From: CBDFLD01 sp965249005
Lineage (GTDB): Bacteria > Acidobacteriota > UBA6911
Length of the DNA: 64,000 nucleotides
Reading direction: 5' to 3'
NCBI GenBank assembly: GCA_965249005.1
Contig: CBDFLD010000022.1
Span: forward strand, 434,001 to 498,000
Shown here: piece by piece, positions 1 to 8,315 of the stretch
Position numbering within the stretch: the stretch's first letter is position 1
Layout: every line of letters starts with the position of its first letter
Translations under genes and position numbers: made by a program
The notes under the pieces: generated by a model
What the model was told of the DNA's origin: nothing
The model's input: the letters and a program-made list of their open reading frames with translations, nothing else
Databases searched by the model: none

Positions 1-2
1 CG

Positions 3-932
3 TGGATCCTGGGCGGGCGTTTCCCCGCCCCCGCGAGTGAAAAGGGAGAGGCGATCGTCGTCGGCAAGGCCAAGGATTGGCTCGAAGGTCGGGATCCCGA
101 AGCACCGTTCTTGCTCCGGGTTTCCTTCAATGCGCCGCACACGCCGGTAGTCCCTCCGGCCCCGCACGACAGCATTATCGATAAAGACATGCTTCGGTAT
201 CCTCCCGAGGTTGAAGATCGTCCGGCAGGAGAGTCCGAGTGGATCGCCGAATTGGTTCGTCCCAGCTGTGATGCCTCTCCGCTGTCCCGCGAGCAGATTG
301 AAAAAGCTCGCAGATACTACTACGGGGAAGTCTCGTTCGTGGACAGTCTGGTAGGAGAGCTGCTCGATTGGATGCGCCCTCGCGGTCTACTCGACAATAC
401 GATCGTCGTTTTCGTAAGCGATCACGGTACCCACATCGGGGACTTCAGCCTGGTCCAAAAGCAGACGTTCTACGAGCCATCGGTCAAGGTACCCTTCTTG
501 TTCTGGTATCCTCCGGGGATCGCCTCCGGCGCGGTGCTCGACACTCCAGTCGAGACCAGGGCTCTGATGCCCACGCTACTCGAGTTGGCTGGCCTCGAGG
601 TGCCTTCGGCCATCGCGGAGGAGACCGTGAGCCTGGCGGCGGCGCTCCGGGAGGGGTCCGAACCTGAGGCGGGCGCGGTTTTCTCGGAATTCAACATGGG
701 TTCCTTCGACCTGCGGCCCGATGATCGACTGGTCATGGTGATCGAGGGCTCGTGGAAACTTTCGCTTGTTTTCAGCCCAGAGATGGGGGATGGGGCCTTG
801 TACAATCTCGCCGACGACCCCTACGAGCGAAACAATAGGTACAACGACCCGGCGGGCGCACCGGCCCGCGAGCGCCTGACGGGGCTGATCCAGCAACACC
901 TCGGTGGTCAGAGGAAACAAGCTCTCCCGTAG
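3..932 (+). CDS. Sulfatase, C-terminal part (5' end outside window)
   Basis: C-terminal portion of a type I sulfatase (alkaline-phosphatase-like fold), a hydrolase of sulfate esters. The frame is open from base 3, about 36 codons ahead of the first possible start codon at 111, so the gene enters from the left. Seen: FNAPHTPVVPP, then SDHGTHIGDF (Asp/His of the C-terminal metal site), then TFYEPSVKVPF, and a closing DDPYERNN like the usual end of this family. The same order of motifs occurs in the complete sulfatase at 53658-55328. The catalytic Cys (C-x-P-S-R) would lie upstream and cannot be checked. The convergent neighbour ends 20 bases further on. The family is certain enough; the substrate is unknown. 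Confidence 0.85.
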   Translation, partial: WILGGRFPAPASEKGEAIVVGKAKDWLEGRDPEAPFLLRVSFNAPHTPVVPPAPHDSIIDKDMLRYPPEVEDRPAGESEWIAELVRPSCDASPLSREQIEKARRYYYGEVSFVDSLVGELLDWMRPRGLLDNTIVVFVSDHGTHIGDFSLVQKQTFYEPSVKVPFLFWYPPGIASGAVLDTPVETRALMPTLLELAGLEVPSAIAEETVSLAAALREGSEPEAGAVFSEFNMGSFDLRPDDRLVMVIEGSWKLSLVFSPEMGDGALYNLADDPYERNNRYNDPAGAPARERLTGLIQQHLGGQRKQALP

Positions 933-952
933 CGTTCAGATCCGCACGGCCC

Positions 953-2478
953 TCATGGATTCCTGTAGATCTCAGCTTTCGGTTCGAACCGGGCGTCCTC
1001 GTCCAGAGGATACATCGGCCGGGCACAGATCCTGTGTCCCAGCGTCTTCAGATTGGCGCTCGTCGAGCCGGGCGCGTCGACGTTGAAATTCGCCTCGACC
1101 CAGTCGTCGTAAAACTGCGGTTCGCAGTGCGGAGACTTGACGATCGTGGAGTGGAAACCTCTGGGATCCTTGCCACTGGCGAGAAACAGGGCTCGGTCGA
1201 CGAGCATCACGGGGTGGGTCGTCACCACCAGGGTCAGGTTGTCTGACCTCAAGACAGCCCTCGGTCCCGTGTCTTGCGCGAACGCCCAGTTTTCCAGAGC
1301 GACCGGTCCGCCGTCAATGGACTCTACCGTGAGCTCCAACTCGAGCGACTCGAAACGAGGATCCAGGGCTCCGCCCACCGGCATGCGAAACTTCGCGTCC
1401 ACTCCGAGTGCGTGCGCCTTGGCCGCCGCGGGGGGGTCGACCAGGGGTGCCAGTACCGAATGCGGGTAGCTCTGGCGGAGCATCTCGGCGATGATGGCGT
1501 TGCTGTCTCCGGATGCCCCGGAACTGGGTGCGTCCGCGGCATCGGTGAAGGCAACCGGCCCGGTCATGACAGCACCGCGGGCCACCGCTTCCTCCAGTCC
1601 GACGAACTTTCCCTGCATACGTTCCCGGTTTTGCCAGAAGTCCTGGGCCATTTCGAGCGCGCTCTTTCGGGCAAGCGCCGGATCGTCGTCGGTCACGACG
1701 AACGCCTGACTCAGAGCTCCGGCACATCGGTGAACGGATTGCCGATCAAAAAGCCAGCCGAGAGTACCCGGGGATGATCGTGCAGCTTCCTCGCATAACG
1801 GATCTGTTTGCCGAAGAGACCGGACTCGGTAATCAGCTCGTCGCCGCGTACGAGGGCGGGGACCCGGACGCGAGCTGTCACCGGACGAGACCCTTGCTGG
1901 AGCAGCCGCATCAAGATTTTCGCCGCGCGGCGGCCCGTATCCGCGAAGTCCACGTGCGGATAGGTGAAATAAGAAGCGACCGCGTTGACCTTCTCCAGCA
2001 TTCTGGCGGTAAGGACCCCGTGCAGGTCGAGCGAGATTACGATCGGAATTTCCGGGCCGAGAATATTGCGCGCATGATGCAGCAGGTATCCTTCCGGGTC
2101 GAGCTCCTCGGTCGTTGCCGGCTTTGCGGACATTGCCGTCGTCCCCATGGATCCGTGCATGGAGAAATAGACACCGTCAATCTTGCCCGCGTGCGGTTTC
2201 AGAGAGCCGAGGAACTCTTCGGAGATCCTCTCGAAGGAGTCGTGAGCCAACGGTCCCGCCGAGCTGGCCTGGGCGTGATAGGTCGGGACGAGCTCGACTG
2301 GCCCGCGGGATTCAAGCTCGGCCGCCGCTCCGCCGATCGTTGTATTTCTGCCGCACTTGGCCTCGAGGATCTCCTTACCACGACGCACTTCGAACAGGTC
2401 ATAGCGGGACGGAACCGGATTGAAGGAGGAGATCTCCTGCTCGCAGCCCGCGATCAAGATGCGCAAGATTTGTGTCAT
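953..2478 (-). pseudogene. M81 family metallopeptidase (MlrC-like), frameshifted
   Basis: Two reading frames together make one MlrC-type protein of about 505 residues, the normal family size. The N-terminal frame runs 2478-1711 (SLDLHGVLTARML, SMHGSMGTT, NPFTDVPEL). The C-terminal frame continues to 953 (FVVTDDDPALARK, then CARPMYPLDED, the usual M81 ending). The break is near 1708-1715: the frame closes with TGA straight after DVPEL, while the other frame reads SQAFVVTDDDP, so loss of one base explains it. The start at 2478 is chosen because AGGAGGG stands seven bases before the ATG; an in-frame ATG 36 bases upstream lacks one. M81 members include the microcystin-degradation protein MlrC and many uncharacterised amidohydrolase-like enzymes. 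It may be a real lesion or a sequencing error. The gene is divergent from the next one. Confidence 0.8.
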
Positions 2479-2632
2479 TGCGTGTCCCTCCTGTGGCCTT
2501 GGTGATACTTGCATTTTCGGTGGCTAGCTCTGTAGGCTATCACCCCGACCCGAAGGAGTGCCATCGAATGCGTGAACCTTTCAAAGGGCAAAGCAAATCG
2601 TCGCCGGAAATCGTGAAGGCGGAGAGTGAGTC

Positions 2633-5296
2633 ATGACACTATCACGGAGAGAGTTCCTGGGAACTTCGGCGGCGGTGACCGCCACCGGATTGAGGGCTCA
2701 GCAAGGCGCGCCAAGGTTCGCGCCGGCGCGATCGCCACGTTTTTCTCCCGTCCCACTCGAGGGAAACATACAGCTCGGCGAGATTGCCGCGGCTGGAGTT
2801 TCTCAAACCATGGGAGCTGCCGCATCGAGAGCCCCGAGTGGTACGATCGTCAGCTGGGGCATCCCCTTCGATGTCGGCAAGGTGATCATGCTCCGGGACG
2901 ATCCCGTTACCGAGAGATTCGATGCTCGAAGATCCCAGTGGGTCGTATTCATGCACACCACCGACATCGAACCTCTGGATTGGAATGAAGACGGGTTTCT
3001 CTCGCCCACCCATGGAGAGGGCCGGCTGCCGGAGCACATCGCCGATTACGTTCTTCTCTATGCCGACGGGAGTGAGAGCCGCGCCGCCATCCGCCGGCGT
3101 CACCAGATCGGAATGCTGCAACGGACCTGGGGAGAAAACTGTTTTCAAGCCGTGGCCCAGGCCCATCCCCGCCCGATCCGTTCCCTTTCCGAGCAGCGTC
3201 CGGCCCCTGGCGGCCGTGCCTACAACTGGGGTTTCGCGGAGATGCGCGTCGCGGTCGGCGATCATGCGCTGTGGAACAACTGGCTCTGGGCCTGGGAGCA
3301 TCCTCATCCGGAAAAGGAGATCGTCGGGCTCCGCCTCGAACCAAAGGCCGGGACCATTGTCCTCTCCGGAGTATCGTCGGGATCGGCCACCAGCTGTCCT
3401 TTCCGATGGGGAACTCGTAAGAAGGCCATTCTCGAGCTTCCGCGCGGAACCTCGTTCGATTACACGCTCGACGCTCAGGGACAAATGAAACTGATCCGCC
3501 TCGATATGGGTCAGATCATCTCGGCCCAACCCGTCAAGCGATACCCCAACGATTCCTGGGAGCATACTTACAACAATGCAGTCCCGGAGATTTCGCGCAG
3601 CGAGGTTCAAATCGAGTACGCGGCGCACCCGGATGCGACGTTTTATCTGCAGGGGGAGCGCACCATCACCGTTTCCGACCTGGAATCCGCTCCAAGCACG
3701 GGCGCCACGCTGCACAAGACTTCCTTGTCAACCGTCGCCCCAAGTCGCCGGCGGGTTCGGTTTCGCATCATCGATCGAGCCACTGGGAAGACCGTACCGG
3801 CCAAGCTTCACGTTCACGGCAGCAGCGGGGAGTACCTCGCTCCGGTCGACCGCCATCGCATACCGAATGGAGCGTTTTTCGAGGACTACTGCGCCGAGTT
3901 TCAGAACCAGGGCCGCCACTTCTGCAGCTATGTGTCCGGCGAGACGTGGATCGATCTGCCGCTGGGCGATGTCTACGCCGAAGTGAGCAAGGGTTTCGAA
4001 GTTCGCCCCATTCGAAGGAAGTTGATCGTGGGGGCGGACACCGAAACCATTACACTCGAACTGGAAAAAGTCCTCCCCTGGCGCGAGTGCAACTGGGTCA
4101 CCGGAGACACGCACGTCCATTTTCTGTCGCCGGCGACGGCCAGGCTCGAGGGCTCCGCCGAGGGCGTCAACGTGATCAACCTGCTGGCAAGCCAGTGGGG
4201 AGAGCTGATGACCAACGTGGGAGATTTCGACGGCCGGACCACGTTTGGCTCCAGAGAATCAGGAGGGGACGGGGAGTGGCTGGTGCGTGTCGGCACGGAG
4301 AACCGCCAGCATGTTCTCGGGCACATATCGCTTCTCGGCTACAGCGGCAACCTTATCTCCCCCATGTGCTCGGGCGGTCCCGCCGAATCGGCCATCGGCG
4401 ATCCCGTCGATGTACTGCTGATGGAATGGGCCCGTCAATGCCGTTCTCAAGGGGGACTGGTCGTTCTGCCACACTTTCCCAACCCACGGTGCGAGAACGC
4501 GGCCGATCTGGTCAGCGGTGATATCGATGCGGTTGAAATGACCTCGATGGGCCACCTGTATCGAGGAATCGATCCCTACTCCCTCTCGGACTACTATCGC
4601 TACCTGAACTGCGGGTACTTCGTACCGGTCGTCGGGGGAACCGACAAGATGAGTGCCCGCAACGCGGTCGGCACCATACGGACCTATGCCAAGATACCCG
4701 GCGAGACGGAATTCACCTACCGCAGCTGGATCGAGGCCGTAAGGTCTGGAAACACGTTTGTAACCTACGGACCGCTGATGGAGTTCACGGTCGACGGGCG
4801 GATCCCGGGCAGCTCCATCTCGATGACCACCGCGGGAGGTACCGTGGATGTGGCCTGGGAGCTCGCCAGCGTCACGGTCCCGATGAGCCGTGTTGACCTC
4901 ATTATCAACGGAGAGATCAGAGAGAGTCGGACCGTGGATCCATACGAAGACTCCGGCCATTGGTCGGTCCAGGTCGAGCGAAGTTCCTGGCTGGCGTTGC
5001 TGGTCCGAGGGCACTACGACGACAAGACCGAGATGATCGCCGCTCACTCGTCCCCGGTCATGATCCGTGTCGCAGGATCGGAGTTTCACTCGGCAGCGGA
5101 TGCGGTGACGATTCTCGAGCAGATTGAAGGAGCCCTGATCTTTCTGGACACGCTGGGCACTCGAGCCGAGGACCACGTCTACCGGCGGATGCGTCTCAAG
5201 ATGACCGCCGCCTATCGGAAGATACACAATGAGCTCCACCAGAGGGGCGTGTTTCACGAGCATGTCGCCGACGAACCGCATGGTTCGAGCCAATAA
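2633..5296 (+). CDS. Secreted CehA/McbA-type PHP metallohydrolase (Tat substrate)
   Basis: An 887-residue exported protein. The N-terminus SRREFLG is a twin-arginine signal, so it is probably exported folded with its metals. Residues about 30-480 are beta-rich with no family I can name. From about residue 488 comes a PHP-type metal-binding domain: TGDTHVHF supplies the first His-x-His pair, followed by VVLPHFPNP, VVGGTDKMSARNAVG and SGNTFVTYGPLMEF, all characteristic of CehA/McbA-family metallohydrolases (named after carbaryl hydrolases). The start is supported by GGAGAG just upstream. It is divergent from the M81 gene with about 150 bases between and is followed by a symporter 77 bases on, so hydrolysis and uptake may be coupled. 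The substrate cannot be predicted. Confidence 0.75.
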   Translation: MTLSRREFLGTSAAVTATGLRAQQGAPRFAPARSPRFSPVPLEGNIQLGEIAAAGVSQTMGAAASRAPSGTIVSWGIPFDVGKVIMLRDDPVTERFDARRSQWVVFMHTTDIEPLDWNEDGFLSPTHGEGRLPEHIADYVLLYADGSESRAAIRRRHQIGMLQRTWGENCFQAVAQAHPRPIRSLSEQRPAPGGRAYNWGFAEMRVAVGDHALWNNWLWAWEHPHPEKEIVGLRLEPKAGTIVLSGVSSGSATSCPFRWGTRKKAILELPRGTSFDYTLDAQGQMKLIRLDMGQIISAQPVKRYPNDSWEHTYNNAVPEISRSEVQIEYAAHPDATFYLQGERTITVSDLESAPSTGATLHKTSLSTVAPSRRRVRFRIIDRATGKTVPAKLHVHGSSGEYLAPVDRHRIPNGAFFEDYCAEFQNQGRHFCSYVSGETWIDLPLGDVYAEVSKGFEVRPIRRKLIVGADTETITLELEKVLPWRECNWVTGDTHVHFLSPATARLEGSAEGVNVINLLASQWGELMTNVGDFDGRTTFGSRESGGDGEWLVRVGTENRQHVLGHISLLGYSGNLISPMCSGGPAESAIGDPVDVLLMEWARQCRSQGGLVVLPHFPNPRCENAADLVSGDIDAVEMTSMGHLYRGIDPYSLSDYYRYLNCGYFVPVVGGTDKMSARNAVGTIRTYAKIPGETEFTYRSWIEAVRSGNTFVTYGPLMEFTVDGRIPGSSISMTTAGGTVDVAWELASVTVPMSRVDLIINGEIRESRTVDPYEDSGHWSVQVERSSWLALLVRGHYDDKTEMIAAHSSPVMIRVAGSEFHSAADAVTILEQIEGALIFLDTLGTRAEDHVYRRMRLKMTAAYRKIHNELHQRGVFHEHVADEPHGSSQ

Positions 5297-5373
5297 GGGA
5301 TCGCAAGCTCGATTTCGGTTCATAGGGCGCAATCGCGATCAGCCCGATCGCGATCAGCCATTGAGGACTGGCC

Positions 5374-6753
5374 ATGACAGTCACAGTCGTCGTTTTTTAT
5401 CTCGTCGTCATATTGGCCATTGGCTGGGTCTGTCAACGACGGATCAAGACGCCGGACGATTATCTTGTTGCCTCCAGAAAACTGAGGGTCCCGCTCTGCG
5501 CAGCCACGCTCGCGGCCACGCACTTCGGCGGCGTCTTCAGCGCCGGAGGAGCCCAGGCCGCGTTTGACTCTGGCTTGTCCGCAGTCTGGTACGGTATCGC
5601 TTGCGGAGTTGGACTCGTGATCTTGGGGTTTCTCACGGCGAGCCGTTTCCGACAGCTCTCTCTTTATACGCTTCCGGAGTATCTGGAAGGGCGTTACGGA
5701 AGCAGGGGCGCCAGAATTGTTGGAGCCGGGCTATCGGCCGCCGCCCTGATAGGGATCACCGCCTCGCAAATACAGGTGGCCGGGGCGGCCGCTGGAATCC
5801 TCGGTCTCGATGCACGCACCGCTTCAATCCTCGCCACCGCCATATTCGTCGGCTACACGGTCATGGGCGGACTCTGGGCCGTCGCCGTTACCGACTTCGT
5901 CCAGATTCTGATCGGGACAATCGGGATGGCCGCGGCCTGCGTGATCGTGATGGGAAGAACAGCCGAACTGGGGGGACTCTGGGCATCCCTTTCGGACGAG
6001 TTGGCAGCCGGCACTCTGGAACCACATTATACCGATCTACTCGGAGACGGGTTCGGCTTCGTGCTGTGGCTGTCGTTGCCAACCGTCATGTACACGCTGA
6101 TCGGGCAGGATTTCTACCAGAGGCTTTTCGCCGCCCGAAATGCACAAACCGCAAAGAGCGCGGCTCTCATTGCCGGTTTCACTCTCATTCCGCTCAGCTT
6201 TCTACCGGTGCTGATCGGGATGGGAGCCAGAGCATTGGAGATCCCGGTCGACAATGTTTCTGGAACCACGGTCTTGTTCGACGTCATCACTCACGTAATG
6301 CCCGGGTTGCTGGGCGGCGTCGTCCTGGCGGCATTCTTGGCGGCGATCATGTCGAGCGCTGATTCGCTGCTCGCCGCGGCTGCATCGCATATCGTCAAAG
6401 ACCTTTGGATCAAGCCACGCACACCGGACAAAGAGCTGAGCCTATCCCGCTGGGTCACCGCCGTCGCCGGGTTTCTAGCTCTGCTGATCGCGCTGGGCAG
6501 CGAGGAGATCTTCGACACCATCCTCAGCTCCTACATCCTCTACACGGCCGGCGTATTCGTCTGCGTCCTTGGTGGAGTATTGTGGAAGGGCGGCACCCGC
6601 GCAGGGGCATTGACATCCATGGCCCTCGGGTCATCGGTCGCACTGTACGGAATCGTGACCGATGCGGAGCTCGGCGGCATCCCGCTAGAAGTACTAGCGG
6701 CCGGCGTTTCCGCCGTATCTTTTGTTGGAGTGTCGGTGTTTCGGCGATCATGA
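5374..6753 (+). CDS. Sodium:solute symporter (SSS family)
   Basis: A 459-residue integral membrane protein with about a dozen hydrophobic segments. SSS-family features are visible: VFYLVVILAIGW as first helix, the DDYLVASRKL loop, LYTLPEYLEGRYG, GYTVMGGLWAVAVTDFVQ, and IMSSADSLLAAAASH, which carries the serines associated with the second sodium site. These transporters couple sodium entry to uptake of sugars, carboxylates or other small solutes. GAGGA lies about seven bases before the ATG. The leader holds a 12-base sequence, ATCGCGATCAGC, twice (near 5333-5361). A decayed copy of the 3' end of this gene lies at 19126-19224. The substrate is unknown; a breakdown product of the neighbouring hydrolase is a reasonable guess. 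Confidence 0.85.
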   Translation: MTVTVVVFYLVVILAIGWVCQRRIKTPDDYLVASRKLRVPLCAATLAATHFGGVFSAGGAQAAFDSGLSAVWYGIACGVGLVILGFLTASRFRQLSLYTLPEYLEGRYGSRGARIVGAGLSAAALIGITASQIQVAGAAAGILGLDARTASILATAIFVGYTVMGGLWAVAVTDFVQILIGTIGMAAACVIVMGRTAELGGLWASLSDELAAGTLEPHYTDLLGDGFGFVLWLSLPTVMYTLIGQDFYQRLFAARNAQTAKSAALIAGFTLIPLSFLPVLIGMGARALEIPVDNVSGTTVLFDVITHVMPGLLGGVVLAAFLAAIMSSADSLLAAAASHIVKDLWIKPRTPDKELSLSRWVTAVAGFLALLIALGSEEIFDTILSSYILYTAGVFVCVLGGVLWKGGTRAGALTSMALGSSVALYGIVTDAELGGIPLEVLAAGVSAVSFVGVSVFRRS

Positions 6754-6767
6754 ATAATCGCCTAACG
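6662..6767 (+). repeat. Symporter 3' end that is duplicated at 19126
   Basis: The last ~90 bases of the symporter gene plus ~15 bases beyond its stop codon recur, diverged, at 19126-19224. A short degenerate stretch resembling the heptad repeats (CGCTCGACGCAAAGCTGTC) follows directly. The rest of the spacer up to 7039 shows no gene. Confidence 0.8.
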
Positions 6768-7039
6768 TCGTGCGCTCGACGCAAAGCTGTCAGCGCGTGA
6801 CCATCGACGTTCACGGGTAACAATCTGAAAAGAAAATCAAAAAGTCGTTTTTCTCCCTTGACAACTTTATCGCTGATAACCGAAACGAACCGCGGCCGGG
6901 TCGTAGACTGCCTGTTTCCCAAGCGTGAAACCACCACACGATCGTCAATTCGCTTGCGACACGTCAATGTCACTTCGAGTCTCTTACGTGCCAAAGGAGC
7001 CATTAAAGAGCGCAAAAAAAGTCCATGGTATAAATCAAC

Positions 7040-8203
7040 ATGGCAAACACAGTTCAACTCAAAACCATTTCATTCAGGAAATTGTCGGACGACGAGTTGC
7101 TTCGACAATTGTCGGAGCTTGTACAGCAATCACGCCGAGTCGAGTCGGAGCTCGTGGCTCATATAGGAGAAGTGGACGCTCGTAGGCTTTATGCTCGTTA
7201 TGCCTGTTCGTCGATGTTTACGTACGCTACAGAGGTGTTGCATCTTTCCGAGTGGGAGGCGTACCACCGCATCGCAGTTGCTCGGGCCGCGCGGCGCCAT
7301 CCGGTGCTGCTCGAGATGCTCCGCGATGGTCGGCTTCATCTAAGTGGCATTTCGAAGCTTGCGCCACACCTGACAGACGCCAATTTAGAGAGTGTTTTGA
7401 CTCGTGCAGTGCACAAGTCAAAACGTCAGATCGAAGAGCTCGTAGCAGAGCTTGCACCACGACCAGATGTTCCTGACGTGGTCCGCAAACTACCTGCACA
7501 GAAGTCCACGCTGCTGACAAACCCGGCAACTTCACCCAAACAGCCAGCTCAACTTGGTCCGGACCAAGTTGGAGCACGAGCTGCGCCGGTTGTAGCTCGT
7601 CCGCCGATCAAAACGGTGGAGCCGCTGGCGCCGGCTCGCTACAAGATTCAATTTACTGCATCGGCGGACCTTCGCGAAAAGCTTCGACGACTCTCTGTTC
7701 TCACGGGTTCGGACGACCTCGCCACGGTGATTGACCAAGCCGTGACCGACAGACTGGAGCGTCTCGAAGCACGACGATATGGAAAGACTGACAAGCCTCG
7801 CAAGAGCCTCGAGAAGACGGATACAAAGCCGTCGTCGCGTTACATCCCAGCCCCCGTCAAACGTGCCGTCCAGAGCCGCGACGACGGCCGGTGTGCCTTC
7901 GTTGATGAACACGGCAAGCGCTGTGCGGAGCGGGATCGACTGGAATTCCATCACCGGAGACCCTTCGCCCTCGGAGGCGTCCACAGTGCCGACAACATCG
8001 TCCTGATGTGTCGTGCGCACAACAACTATTTGGCAGAAAAAGACTACGGCGTGGAGAAGATGGCGTGGTACCGGGCCGGAAGCAGCCGCGTTTCGGAAGA
8101 CCTTTCGGTGTATGTTGTCCTTACACCTCGCTCGCCGCCGATCCGTCTAGGGCATTACACGGGAGATTCATGTTCGAGATTCCCATCCAATTACCTATAC
8201 TGA
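7040..8203 (+). CDS. HNH endonuclease-domain protein
   Basis: A 387-residue protein. The N-terminal third (about residues 10-140) is a helical region with LSDDELLRQLSELVQQSRRV and RLHLSGISKLAPHLTD, the kind of domain found ahead of HNH nucleases in multicopy bacterial families (DUF222/REP13E12-like). A linker of about 60 residues rich in Pro and Ala follows. Near residues 270-330 lies the HNH motif: CAFVDEHGKRC, then LEFHHRRPFALGG, then NIVLMCRAHNN, which supplies the paired Cys and catalytic His expected of a nuclease. No clear ribosome-binding site precedes the ATG. The coding sequence looks less GC-rich by eye than its neighbours, which would fit transfer. No methylase or partner gene is adjacent, so a role in restriction is not supported. 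Confidence 0.8.
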   Translation: MANTVQLKTISFRKLSDDELLRQLSELVQQSRRVESELVAHIGEVDARRLYARYACSSMFTYATEVLHLSEWEAYHRIAVARAARRHPVLLEMLRDGRLHLSGISKLAPHLTDANLESVLTRAVHKSKRQIEELVAELAPRPDVPDVVRKLPAQKSTLLTNPATSPKQPAQLGPDQVGARAAPVVARPPIKTVEPLAPARYKIQFTASADLREKLRRLSVLTGSDDLATVIDQAVTDRLERLEARRYGKTDKPRKSLEKTDTKPSSRYIPAPVKRAVQSRDDGRCAFVDEHGKRCAERDRLEFHHRRPFALGGVHSADNIVLMCRAHNNYLAEKDYGVEKMAWYRAGSSRVSEDLSVYVVLTPRSPPIRLGHYTGDSCSRFPSNYLY

Positions 8204-8315
8204 GTACTAATCAATAGCACTATCAGAATACAGACCGATCGCGGTTATCCCAAGTGCGCTGGCCCTGGGTGTACTCGCGAACGAGAACAGTTGCCCTGAA
8301 TCGAGTAGGCAGGAA

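Noticed and set aside
6858..6890. TTGACA followed by GATAAC as a promoter for the HNH gene
   Set aside because: TTGACA is present, but no acceptable -10 box lies at 16-18 bases, and the site is about 180 bases before the start codon.
7040..8203. HNH protein as part of a restriction or phage-defence system
   Set aside because: There is no methyltransferase, helicase or other defence gene next to it; the neighbours are a symporter and a TonB receptor.
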